Shown here: positions 7,399-14,440 of the stretch, one piece after another
Position numbering within the stretch: position 1 is the stretch's first letter
Layout of the letters: each line of letters opens with the position of its first letter
Assembly: GCA_002495535.1 (NCBI GenBank)
Contig: DAFX01000051.1
Coordinates: 1-14,440 of the forward strand
Direction of reading: 5' to 3'
DNA: 14,440 bases
Origin: Euryarchaeota archaeon UBA433
GTDB taxonomy: Archaea; Thermoplasmatota; Poseidoniia; Poseidoniales; Poseidoniaceae
The notes under the pieces: model-generated
What the model saw: the letters and a program-made list of their open reading frames with translations, nothing else
Told to the model about the DNA's origin: nothing
Database searches by the model: none
Position numbers and translations under genes: made by a program

Positions 7399-8145
7399 TC
7401 ATTGTTTTGGCTTGGTGCCACGGAACCGGCTTGCCATAGCGAAAGGCCACAACAAGCGCCCCTGCACATCTTGGTAGCCTACTTCCTTGATCATGGCCCT
7501 GTAATACCCATTTGTCCCATAATGAGAATAGGTGTTTGCAAGGCCTTTCCACGGGTGGTTTTTGTCTTTAGTCACGTACCGTGCAAGCCATTGAACGACG
7601 GTTGCCATCCACAGGCGACCAGCAAACCCATGCAGCCAATTTGCCTTTCCAGCATCACAAATGACGAGACGCCCACCTGGTTTGAGCACTCGGTAAATTT
7701 CTTCCAAACCCTTTCGCTTATCTTGGAAATCACGGAAGGAGAAAAGGCAGAACACCATATCAAATTCATTGTCCGGCAGTGGGATCGATTCAGCGATTGC
7801 TTCGACATACGCCGCCGGTTGTTCGCCTCGTGAGGCACGTGCTTGGTCGACGCGCTTTCGAGCCACTTTGAGCATTTCTGGAGAAGGGTCGAGACAAGTC
7901 ACATCAAGACCAACCAAATCTTCGGCAAAGGACCCTGGACCGCATCCGACTTCAAGGACCTTCATACCTGCTGAGGCATGATTCCTAACGTTGCGCCTCC
8001 AGCGCTTATCTTGGCCGAAGGTCATCAACCGGTTGACTCGATCATAGTTTGGAATGGTAGCCTCAAGTTGAGCCTCGAGGATAGTCCATGCCTCCAAATC
8101 GATCCCAGATGGGTCGTACCCGCCTGTTGCTTCTCGGCTTCCCAT
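7399..8145 (-). CDS. UbiE/MenG-like class I SAM-dependent methyltransferase
   Basis: Likely C-methyltransferase acting on a quinone precursor such as demethylmenaquinone; 248 residues from ATG 8145. The N-terminal YDRVNRLMTFGQDKRWR (residues 34-50) corresponds to the UbiE/COQ5 signature in which Tyr-Asp-x-x-Asn and a WR pair follow each other. Motif I, VLEVGCGPGSF, is at 63-73, the acidic end of the next strand (CLDPS) at 84-88, FDMVFCLFSFRDF at 128-140, and the RVLKPGGRL loop at 152-160. Start choice: a reading from 8343 would overlap the upstream gene, and 8178 has no ribosome binding site. ATG 8145 is preceded by GGGGGT, 5 nt away. Substrate is inferred from family resemblance only; other small-molecule methyltransferases share the fold. 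It lies between the KaiC cluster and the ATP synthase on the same strand. Confidence 0.85.
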   Translation of the reverse strand: MGSREATGGYDPSGIDLEAWTILEAQLEATIPNYDRVNRLMTFGQDKRWRRNVRNHASAGMKVLEVGCGPGSFAEDLVGLDVTCLDPSPEMLKVARKRVDQARASRGEQPAAYVEAIAESIPLPDNEFDMVFCLFSFRDFQDKRKGLEEIYRVLKPGGRLVICDAGKANWLHGFAGRLWMATVVQWLARYVTKDKNHPWKGLANTYSHYGTNGYYRAMIKEVGYQDVQGRLLWPFAMASRFRGTKPKQ

Positions 8146-8185
8146 GATGTACCCCCGGATGCCGACCCCTTTGGACATGTCGCAG

Positions 8186-8191
8186 AAAAAA
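8186..8191 (-). terminator. Oligo-T tract after KaiC-like gene 3
   Basis: On the minus strand a run of six T (ACTTTTTTCTG) lies 33 nt after the stop codon of the third KaiC-like gene. Another T4 lies just before it (CTCTTTTGG). Archaeal RNA polymerase can stop at U-rich tracts without a hairpin, so this is a plausible end of the KaiC transcript. A tract of six is modest. Confidence 0.25.
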
Positions 8192-8224
8192 GTGGACCAA
8201 AAGAGGCCTTCCGTCGTGGCCGTC

Positions 8225-9028
8225 TCAGGCGATACGTTCGACAGTTTCCGGGGTAATTCCTTCCTCAGGCGTAACTCGGAACACAAGAATTTTGAGATTT
8301 TCTGGGGCGTTTCGGAACTTGGAAACGACCATCGAAGTTTCAAAGTCAGTACCGATCGTCCTCACATTGAACGAGAGCACCATGTCGGCAATGGTTGAGA
8401 GTTCTTGCTTAATGGCGGGTTCAAGACCGTTGGTCGACACGGAGATCAAGAGCAAACCTCTGTGAAGCTGCGCGTGGGCTTGAAGCATACGAACCATAGC
8501 CACGACACGAGCCGGGTCTTCTCGTTGAAGGAAGAAATCCAAACTGTCCACGACCGCACGGAAGTAGGGTCCAAGAGCCATGATCTCATTGGTCACCTCT
8601 GTCAGATAGTCCTGATTGGTGTCATCAACAAAACGGGTTTGGGCGAGACGCTGAATGTCGGCCAGTTGGAAGCCTTCAAGCCTGTATCTGCTGGCGAGTA
8701 ATTCTCGTTCGAGAACCGTTGAATTGTATTCTTCACCGATGGTTCGGACATTGATGTCCATTGGCCAACTGTACTTTTGAAAAATTCTGACGATTTCTGC
8801 TTGTCCTTCGTTGGTAGAGATGTAGAGGGTGTTTTCTGATTCTTCAGCCGGCGAGGTGAATTGCTTTGCAAACAATTCACTCCCTGAACCCGTGTCTGTG
8901 AAGGCGATGAGGGTAAAGCCTCGAGGGATTCCGCCGTGCATTTCGTTGTCGAACTTTGGCACGCCGAATGAACCAACCTTACTGAAGAACTCCTCGTCTT
9001 CGGGATCGAACTCAAACTTGCGTGCCAT
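8225..9028 (-). CDS. KaiC/RecA-fold protein 3 with degenerate P-loop
   Basis: 267 residues. The region FGVPKFDNEMHGGIPRGF (21-38) corresponds to the KaiC signature in which TGxxGLDxxLxGGIPxG precedes the P-loop. The P-loop position reads TDTGSGSEL (44-52): the Gly-x-Gly remains but Ser-Glu replaces the Lys-Thr/Ser that binds phosphates. The Walker B-like strand RAVVDSLDF (157-165) is kept. ATP hydrolysis is therefore unlikely; binding may be weak or absent. The start is well supported: GAGGTG at 9036-9041 overlaps the stop of the upstream gene and lies 7 nt before the ATG. It is probably co-translated with the two KaiC-like genes before it and may act as a non-catalytic partner in a complex with them. 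Its exact role is unknown. Confidence 0.82.
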   Translation of the reverse strand: MARKFEFDPEDEEFFSKVGSFGVPKFDNEMHGGIPRGFTLIAFTDTGSGSELFAKQFTSPAEESENTLYISTNEGQAEIVRIFQKYSWPMDINVRTIGEEYNSTVLERELLASRYRLEGFQLADIQRLAQTRFVDDTNQDYLTEVTNEIMALGPYFRAVVDSLDFFLQREDPARVVAMVRMLQAHAQLHRGLLLISVSTNGLEPAIKQELSTIADMVLSFNVRTIGTDFETSMVVSKFRNAPENLKILVFRVTPEEGITPETVERIA

Positions 9029-9039
9029 ACGTGTTCACC

Positions 9040-9630
9040 TCAATGGATTACGACCTGACCTCGATCGATAAGATCGGTGCAGTACAAGTCGAGGTTTGAC
9101 AACACCAACGGAGGGGTCTGGTCGGGAACGTTGAGCACAACGGACAAAATTTCCCTCTGTCGGAAAGTATTGATGAAGGTGTGAAGGTACTCTGCCAAAA
9201 TCCTGTCTTCATTGTAGATAGCAAGCGCATTGACGCTGTCAAGGAACACGAAGTTACGCACGGAAGTGGTTGTTCGAAGAATGTACAAGGTGCGGAGAAG
9301 GACCGACTCAAGCATGATTGGACTGTCGACGAAATGGATGTTGGAATATGGGACATCGGTGCCACCAAGAATTCCTGAGGAAACCAAATCGATGAATTGA
9401 ATGTTAGAGACATCCATCCCAATCGCCTCAAAGGCCTGAATGATTTCTACTGCACCGCGGTTAGCGCTGATGTACACGCCACCCATCTCGAACATCTGCA
9501 TCAATGGAATGATCGTGCTTGCCGTCACCATGAACGCGTTTGAATTGCCGCATCGAACCTGAACAGCACTGTTCAGAGCGACTTCGGTCAATTGTTCAGC
9601 AATGCGTTGATCCAGTTCGAACATCATCAT
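9040..9630 (-). CDS. KaiC/RecA-fold protein 2 lacking a P-loop
   Basis: 196 residues from the outermost sensible ATG. No Walker A is present; the expected position reads NSNAFMVTASTIIPLM (29-44). The rest keeps the fold: a GGVYISANRG strand-loop (50-59), AIGMDVSNIQFID (69-81), and a Walker B-like FVFLDSVNAL (127-136) followed by a helix and strand as in KaiC. Archaeal KaiC-like proteins with eroded nucleotide sites are known, and this belongs to that type. It starts in an ATGATGATG run at 9630/9627/9624. The first ATG overlaps the stop of the upstream gene (ATGA), and a GGGGGT just before the run is best spaced for the third ATG. Tight coupling to its neighbours suggests a structural or regulatory subunit. 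A longer start at 9669 is unlikely given the overlap. Confidence 0.78.
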   Translation of the reverse strand: MMMFELDQRIAEQLTEVALNSAVQVRCGNSNAFMVTASTIIPLMQMFEMGGVYISANRGAVEIIQAFEAIGMDVSNIQFIDLVSSGILGGTDVPYSNIHFVDSPIMLESVLLRTLYILRTTTSVRNFVFLDSVNALAIYNEDRILAEYLHTFINTFRQREILSVVLNVPDQTPPLVLSNLDLYCTDLIDRGQVVIH

Positions 9631-10409
9631 GACCCCCAGCGCGATGTCTTGTCGCTTTGTGCGCCCCACTTGAGCATCGGCGTGAGCATCACGCCGAGAG
9701 GAGTTAGTTCGATGGCATGCTTAGCACGGCTGTGAGCAGTACCTCGCATCTTCACAACTTGTAAGAAGCGAAGAAGGTGGCCCATCCGTTCTACGTCACC
9801 CATTACGATGATTCCATCAGCGATTGCTTCTTCAACGCCAAAAGAGGACCAGTGAGCGTTTTCTGTTGCCGAAGTGATTTCTGAGATCAAAATGGTGGTG
9901 CAGCCCAATGTGGCGAGTTTCTTACCGAGGGTGAACAAGAAATCACGAATGAGTTGTTCGCTCTTAATTTTGTAACAAAGCGTGGTTACCGAGTCGATGA
10001 CCAATCGAGTGACACCAATCGTGTTGACGATGTCGACGATTGCTTTGATGAGGGCGTGAACGTCATCCAATTCAAAAGAGGCTTTCTCTAAGCCAAGCCA
10101 AGAGTACAGGACGTCCATGTCAAACACGTTGATCAGGCCTGAGTCGACCATGTTCATGTCGAAGAAGGCATATTGACGGATGTTTTCGAGCAATTTCACA
10201 GAGGGTTCGGTCGCTGTAAAGTGAGCGCATGCTTCACCAGCAAGAGCACCGCGGACAAGGAATTCCATACCGAGGGTGGTCTTTCCCGAACCACATGTCC
10301 CAGCTGCGAGTACAGTGGAACCATAGGGGATGCCACCGCGCAAAATCTCATCCAATCCATGAATCCCTGTGACGCATCGGTCTCGGGTGTAAACGGCGGC
10401 TGGCTGCAT
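9627..10409 (-). CDS. KaiC-domain ATPase with intact Walker motifs
   Basis: 260 residues from ATG 10409. A single KaiC domain: TGIHGLDEILRGGIPYGS at 14-31, Walker A GTCGSGKT at 37-44, a TATEPS segment at 65-70 in the place of the KaiC catalytic glutamates, Walker B RLVIDS at 135-140, and the C-terminal RFLQVVKMRGTAHS pattern near 214-227. This is the RecA-superfamily group that includes archaellum ArlH/FlaH and many archaeal signalling proteins; bacterial clock KaiC has two such domains. The longer reading from 10571 would overlap the lamin-tail gene, so 10409 is chosen, although no ribosome binding site is visible and a GTG or TTG slightly upstream is possible. It is the only member of the three-gene cluster likely to bind and turn over ATP. 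No archaellum motor genes are next to it, so ArlH itself is unlikely. Confidence 0.88.
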   Translation of the reverse strand: MQPAAVYTRDRCVTGIHGLDEILRGGIPYGSTVLAAGTCGSGKTTLGMEFLVRGALAGEACAHFTATEPSVKLLENIRQYAFFDMNMVDSGLINVFDMDVLYSWLGLEKASFELDDVHALIKAIVDIVNTIGVTRLVIDSVTTLCYKIKSEQLIRDFLFTLGKKLATLGCTTILISEITSATENAHWSSFGVEEAIADGIIVMGDVERMGHLLRFLQVVKMRGTAHSRAKHAIELTPLGVMLTPMLKWGAQSDKTSRWGS

Positions 10410-10501
10410 GGGTAACAAGCCGACCAGTTCGGCTGGGTTCAATAAGGAATCGCCCACTTCGCATAGAAGCGTTGCATTGATGCTGCAAACAAAGGTGCTC
10501 G
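10410..10501 (-). promoter_or_regulatory. Gap before KaiC cluster
   Basis: 92 bp between the lamin-tail gene and the first KaiC gene, the largest gap between genes of this cluster. On the minus strand TTCCTTATTG lies about 35 nt before the ATG and could serve as a weak TATA-like element for a transcript with a very short leader. Part of this gap may instead code for an extended KaiC N-terminus, because the frame is open through it. Confidence 0.2.
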
Positions 10502-11578
10502 TCAAGCATCGCCTGGTGTTGGCGTCTGTTCGATGTACCACGAGGTGCTCGCTGTTGAATTCCCATCCCAAGCGAGCGATTGACCCGTGACCATGAACAG
10601 TCCCGTGTCACCGCCCCAAGAAACCCTGAACATATCATAGGGCCTTGCTTCATCGACCTGGGTGTATCGAAGTTTCAAAACACCAGTTCCATCACTCATA
10701 CCGTTAAACATGCCAACTCCAAGGAATCCATGCACACCAAGATCGATCACTTGTGATGCATTTCCAGCAGATTGGGAAGTTGGATCTCCCGTAAACAAAA
10801 CGGTGGAATCACCAGCAATAATACCCGTTTTGAAGAGGTAGTCAGAATTGATTTCAGAGGAGGTATGATTGAGCGACCATCCCCTAAGAGATATGGCGAA
10901 GTCATTTGGATTATAGATTTCAATCCACTCGGGTCCGCCACTCGCCGGACGCGTCATTAATTCAGTGATATGAAGGTCGTTGGTCAATCGCCCACCCTTG
11001 TGCACTTCAAGGACAACCTGCCATGTTTCACCATCTTGGATGAACTGGCGATTCGCCGTTGATGAAGCATAAGCTGTTTTCCGCTCAGTACCACCATCAA
11101 ACAGCAAGGTCCCAACGCGACTTGAGGTTGTGCTTGCCACCACTTCAATCGTGAGGTGGATCGAAAAACCTTCGTCCAAACCCAAACCATCGATCATATC
11201 CCCCTCAGTCACGTTTTGGATGGCATTAATTTTGAGGAAATCGAGGCTGCCGTTTGTCACCAGACCTGCTTGAACGCGCCCCTCATCTAGGTCAAGCGCC
11301 GATTGGAGATGCCAATCGGCCGTTGCATTGTCGTAATCTAGACCCGCCTCATTGGCGGGAACAAACCAGCCTCCGTCCGAAGTGAGGCGATCCAATCCTT
11401 GGACTGCTGCTCGGTCTAAACGGTCGACAGCGGGGTCATTAGAGCCCATTTGCAACTGTGCCAGTGACAAAAAAGCAGTGAGGATCATTAAGAACAACGT
11501 AAAGGCTGAAAGGAATTCAATCACGGCTGTAAGAGCGGTTTCGTCTCTTTCCAGTGAACGAACCCCCTTGCTGCGCAT
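10502..11578 (-). CDS. Pilin-like membrane-anchored lamin-tail-domain protein
   Basis: 358 residues from ATG 11578 (a TTG at 11605 in frame would add nine). The short charged N-terminus (RSLERDE) is followed by one hydrophobic helix at ~15-43 (ALTAVIEFLSAFTLFLMIL). This arrangement resembles archaeal type IV pilin-like or pseudopilin N-termini, though no certain prepilin-peptidase site can be read. Residues ~45-195 are a beta-rich region of unknown family. Residues ~202-300 match the lamin-tail domain: ITELMTRP, then GPEWIEIYNPNDFAISLRGW, the classic Pro-Glu-Trp-x-Glu-x-x-Asn core. The protein ends PTPGDA, a common lamin-tail ending. It is most likely membrane-anchored with the domain outside the cell. 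It lies upstream of the KaiC cluster on the same strand and is divergent from the large surface protein. Function unknown. Confidence 0.85.
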   Translation of the reverse strand: MRSKGVRSLERDETALTAVIEFLSAFTLFLMILTAFLSLAQLQMGSNDPAVDRLDRAAVQGLDRLTSDGGWFVPANEAGLDYDNATADWHLQSALDLDEGRVQAGLVTNGSLDFLKINAIQNVTEGDMIDGLGLDEGFSIHLTIEVVASTTSSRVGTLLFDGGTERKTAYASSTANRQFIQDGETWQVVLEVHKGGRLTNDLHITELMTRPASGGPEWIEIYNPNDFAISLRGWSLNHTSSEINSDYLFKTGIIAGDSTVLFTGDPTSQSAGNASQVIDLGVHGFLGVGMFNGMSDGTGVLKLRYTQVDEARPYDMFRVSWGGDTGLFMVTGQSLAWDGNSTASTSWYIEQTPTPGDA

Positions 11579-11705
11579 GGTCTCGTGTGGTGTTCGACGC
11601 TTCAAGAGGTTGCCGCATGGAGCGGGGGAAGAACATGAAATTCGGGGGTCCTTGCCCCCTTCGGGGGCGATGAGTCTTTGAATCCCCCATGCGAGCCATC
11701 GTTCA
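11579..11705. promoter_or_regulatory. Divergent intergenic region with alternating G5/C5 tracts
   Basis: 127 bp between two divergent genes, so it should hold both promoters. The clearest structure is at 11641-11688: G5 (11644-11648), C5 (11655-11659), G5 (11663-11667), C5 (11684-11688). GCCCCC and GGGGGC (11654-11668) form a 6-bp stem with a TTC loop. The first G5/C5 pair and the last pair are alternative stems that exclude this one. TTCGGGGG occurs twice (11641 and 11660). A weak TATA-like CTTTGAAT lies at 11676-11683, about 22 nt before the plus-strand ATG, suggesting a leaderless transcript. No ribosome binding site is visible on either side. Confidence 0.45.
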
Positions 11706-14440
11706 ATGTCGAACCGGATGCAGGGACCTCACGGCCAAAAAACGGGCAGTCTTTCGATGGTGCTTTTGCTCCTCTTCGCATCCCTTGCGGGGCTGGTGAG
11801 CTTACCTGTTGCCACCGCAAATGAGAGCGGGGATGTGGCCATTTTGGACTCTGTGTCACCTCTGAATAATTCATGGGGGTCTTCATGGGACCCAATGACA
11901 TTCACCATTACCGTTCAAAATCAAGGACTCGGAACAAGTCAAAACCGAATCACAAATTGGTTTGTCTGTGCCGGTGATGTCACCGCACCCGTTTGCAAAT
12001 CAACCCCTGACGCTTCTGGTTCCTTTTCCCTCGGTAATTTATTTTCAGGGACGACCGTCGATTTCACATCGGGCACTCAATGGAATCCATCCGGCGACCA
12101 AGGCACCTTCACCATCGTTTACGCTTTTGCATTGAATGACCAAGACGCCGCCGACGACGTGTTGAGGTTCACCCTCAACCTCACCCGTTCTTATGTCGAT
12201 CTAGAAGTGGATTCAACCTACAACCCACTCAGTGACCTCGAGGGAACTGCAACCTATGATGGGCAAATTATTCTCAACTCCGGCGAATCCTACACCATCA
12301 ATTCGAAAGGGCAAGTCAATGCTTGTGGCACATGCAACTTCGAAGCCGAACTTGGTTGGCAACTTTGGACCACCGACCAGGTGCCATCTCTGTTGGATGA
12401 AGCATACACCAATGTCACCAACCTCCCTTCTTGGGGCGGTCAATCTCCGTTCACACGTCAATTGCCTGCTTTGAGCAGCCCTTCTGTGGGCGAATTCACA
12501 CTCAAGTGGGGCTTGTTTAACAGCACCGGCACACCATATGGCGACCTCGACCCTAGCAATGACATCGCCCAGATGACCATCATCTTCGACGATACAATCG
12601 ACCTGCAAGCCACTTCCATGCTGCCATCACACGATGCGGGTTCTGCGAATTATTACTACGGTGAGGACATGGTCACGGCAACCGTTTCTAATATAGGAAA
12701 CAAAACCATCGATCTCGTATCTGTTGCGTTCCAAATCTATGACCCAATTGGCGAAGTCGAGTACGAAACGATATGCGTCATCAACGCCTTCATGCCCGGT
12801 GAAACTCGAACGTGTTTGTTCAACGTCACATCTGTCGGTGCTGATCGAACCTTAACCATCCAAGTACCTTCGAGCCACGACGAAGGCGACGAATCGAAAT
12901 TCAGCAACAACGCTCTCTCTGAAGTGACCGACTTGGTTGCTGGAGCCATCAACGCCAACATTGACCAAGCGAGTTCCACTGGAACATACACCACCGGTGA
13001 AAACATCCAGATGAGCGCACGAACGAGTTCAACTGCTGCTGGGCCACTCAATTACTCTTGGTGGGTTTCTGGCATCATCAACCTCGCCTACGGGCCTGAA
13101 TTGAATGTATCAGGTACGAACCTTGGACTCGGTGACCACATCATCACCCTCAGGGTGACCGATGTGTTCGGTGAATTGCAATCCGTACACAAGGACATCA
13201 CAGTTTACGATTATATCTCCCTCGACAACGGGGATCTGTTCACCGGGCAAGCCGTAGCGAGAAGTTCCGCATACCTGCGCCATGAAGCATCATTGCCAGT
13301 GCTTGGAACATCCTATGGTATCGGAGAGGGGAAACAGCCCTTGCTTTTGCTCTCTTTCGAAATTTTGTCAACCGAAGACGACTCGCCCGATGTTGGCATG
13401 GACTGGATGGACATCCAATTGAATCTGAGTGCCCTTCTTCCTGAGAATATCCCGCTTGAAAGCGTCGATGTGCGCTACTTGCCGACCATGGACGATTACA
13501 TTTGGACGTACTTGGACCAGTATGTGACAAACGAAGATGGCACCATCGATGTGACGTTGACCACCAACGGTGTGATCCTCATTATCGGCGACTCACCGCC
13601 TGCAAACTTGAGCGCAGGACCGATCACCAGCACCCAACTCGAAGGTGGACAGTTAGCCTTGAATTGGACGGCTGAAGGCGACTCATCAAACCCTTATGTT
13701 GGCGGATGGAACATCTACAAGCTGATGATTGTGCAGCAAGCAGGCACACTCTTCCCCAACCCTGCGAACGGAGTCAATGAATTCATCTGGAATGAGTTAA
13801 CCAGTACTTCTTTGGTCGCTTCCATCGATCCATCAAGCGAAAGTTGGGTCGACCCAGTACCGCTCGCAACAGGAGATTGTGCCTCCTACGCCATCATGCC
13901 GGCGAGCAGGGAGGGCACTCCAGATTTCGAACACATCAATGTCAGTTTGGACGACAACGGGCAAGCAACCGCTTTCTGTGGTGACGCGATCCCTCCAGTG
14001 TCGAGCATCACTAACTTCCAACACACTTCGGCCTTCACCAATGACACAGAGTGCTACAAACTCGTCAACGATTGGAACATGTGCTATGAACTCAACTTGA
14101 CATGGATGTGGCCCGAGAACGAACCCAATGGCCAATTGTTTTGGAACCTCTACATGGTCGAACAACAACCAAGTGAAATCGATGTTCGTTTCCTCACACC
14201 CCTCATGAGCAACATTGCATCCACCCCTGGAGAAACTGGGTATTACAACACCTCTGGCGTTGAGGATTCCAACATTCGCCCGCTGCGAACCTATTACTTC
14301 ATTCTGGCACCTGTTGACTCGGTTGGCAATGAACAATTGATTGCAGACTATCCTTCGCCAAATATCGAGCGTGTGACCATTGAAGACGATTGGTGGAGTT
14401 ACTATCAACACCTGATCCCAGAGCCTGAACCTGAACCTGA
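11706..14440 (+). CDS. Large secreted multi-domain surface protein (runs off right edge)
   Basis: Open from ATG 11706 to the window end, 911 complete codons; a stop at 11679 limits the start, and 11718 or 11757 are later options. Residues ~16-38 are a signal peptide (hydrophobic core SMVLLLLFASLAGLVSL, likely cut after ATA). Several beta-sandwich modules follow. A CARDB-like domain (~42-157) has TFTITVQNQG. A second module is at ~158-297 and contains a CGTC cysteine pair. Another CARDB-like domain (~298-405) has VTATVSNIGNKT. A PKD/Ig-like domain (~412-500) has LGDHIITLRVTDVFG. Two fibronectin-III-like regions begin near 632 (LNWTAEG, WNIYKLMI) and 762 (LNLTWMWP, WNLYMVE). The visible part ends in repeated Glu-Pro, a typical linker before a C-terminal membrane anchor. 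Likely roles are cell-surface binding or structure; no catalytic motif was recognised. Confidence 0.88.
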   Translation, partial: MSNRMQGPHGQKTGSLSMVLLLLFASLAGLVSLPVATANESGDVAILDSVSPLNNSWGSSWDPMTFTITVQNQGLGTSQNRITNWFVCAGDVTAPVCKSTPDASGSFSLGNLFSGTTVDFTSGTQWNPSGDQGTFTIVYAFALNDQDAADDVLRFTLNLTRSYVDLEVDSTYNPLSDLEGTATYDGQIILNSGESYTINSKGQVNACGTCNFEAELGWQLWTTDQVPSLLDEAYTNVTNLPSWGGQSPFTRQLPALSSPSVGEFTLKWGLFNSTGTPYGDLDPSNDIAQMTIIFDDTIDLQATSMLPSHDAGSANYYYGEDMVTATVSNIGNKTIDLVSVAFQIYDPIGEVEYETICVINAFMPGETRTCLFNVTSVGADRTLTIQVPSSHDEGDESKFSNNALSEVTDLVAGAINANIDQASSTGTYTTGENIQMSARTSSTAAGPLNYSWWVSGIINLAYGPELNVSGTNLGLGDHIITLRVTDVFGELQSVHKDITVYDYISLDNGDLFTGQAVARSSAYLRHEASLPVLGTSYGIGEGKQPLLLLSFEILSTEDDSPDVGMDWMDIQLNLSALLPENIPLESVDVRYLPTMDDYIWTYLDQYVTNEDGTIDVTLTTNGVILIIGDSPPANLSAGPITSTQLEGGQLALNWTAEGDSSNPYVGGWNIYKLMIVQQAGTLFPNPANGVNEFIWNELTSTSLVASIDPSSESWVDPVPLATGDCASYAIMPASREGTPDFEHINVSLDDNGQATAFCGDAIPPVSSITNFQHTSAFTNDTECYKLVNDWNMCYELNLTWMWPENEPNGQLFWNLYMVEQQPSEIDVRFLTPLMSNIASTPGETGYYNTSGVEDSNIRPLRTYYFILAPVDSVGNEQLIADYPSPNIERVTIEDDWWSYYQHLIPEPEPEP

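Noticed and set aside
11641..11695. Possible tRNA or small RNA in the G/C-tract region
   Set aside because: A TTTGAATCCCCC stretch recalls a T-arm, but no acceptor, D-arm or anticodon stem can be fitted, and C/D box motifs do not match.
13833..14411. A 192-residue open frame on the minus strand
   Set aside because: Antisense to the surface protein, whose frame is open across 2.7 kb with signal peptide and recognisable domains.
1..14440. CRISPR array, insertion sequence or prophage
   Set aside because: No spaced direct repeats, terminal inverted repeats, transposase, integrase or phage-type genes were found; the region reads as ordinary chromosome.

Overview
The window looks like a piece of an archaeal chromosome. 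It carries a near-complete archaeal (A-type) ATP synthase operon in the order H-I-K-E-C-F-A-B, several KaiC/RecA-superfamily genes, a lamin-tail-domain protein with a pilin-like N-terminus, and a large secreted surface protein built from Ig-like modules. Many genes have strong GGAGGT-type ribosome binding sites. The mix of an aerobic-type UbiE/MenG-like methyltransferase, lamin-tail proteins and Pro-Glu-linked surface proteins is what I would expect of a planktonic euryarchaeote such as Marine Group II (Poseidoniales). That placement is an inference, because no rRNA or marker gene is present.

Layout. Positions 1-7302 (minus strand) hold the ATP synthase operon, transcribed right to left: peripheral stalk H, membrane stator I, proteolipid K, stalk E, central C and F, catalytic A, and the first 162 residues of B, which runs off the left edge. 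Subunit D would be expected beyond it. Positions 7399-8145 (minus) encode a UbiE/MenG-like quinone methyltransferase. Positions 8225-10409 (minus) hold three consecutive, tightly coupled KaiC/RecA-fold genes. Only the first has an intact Walker A motif. The other two have lost the P-loop lysine or the whole P-loop. Positions 10502-11578 (minus) encode a one-pass membrane protein with an extracytoplasmic lamin-tail domain. A 127-bp divergent intergenic region with alternating G5/C5 tracts separates it from a large secreted protein on the plus strand (11706 to beyond the right edge).

The most striking item is in the ATP synthase. Stator subunit I carries an insertion of about 110 residues just before its first membrane helix. 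It contains two textbook calcium-binding EF-hand loops, spaced as in calmodulin, and is flanked by His/Asp-rich segments. Subunit I couples the peripheral stalks to the proton channel, so this raises the possibility of a divalent-cation-sensing ATP synthase. The second notable module is the KaiC triplet with stepwise loss of the nucleotide-binding motif next to the pilin-like lamin-tail protein.

How the genes may work together: the methyltransferase would support a methylated quinone pool for respiration, which feeds the proton gradient used by the ATP synthase. The KaiC/lamin-tail cluster looks like a separate membrane-linked signalling or surface-structure module that happens to lie upstream on the same strand.
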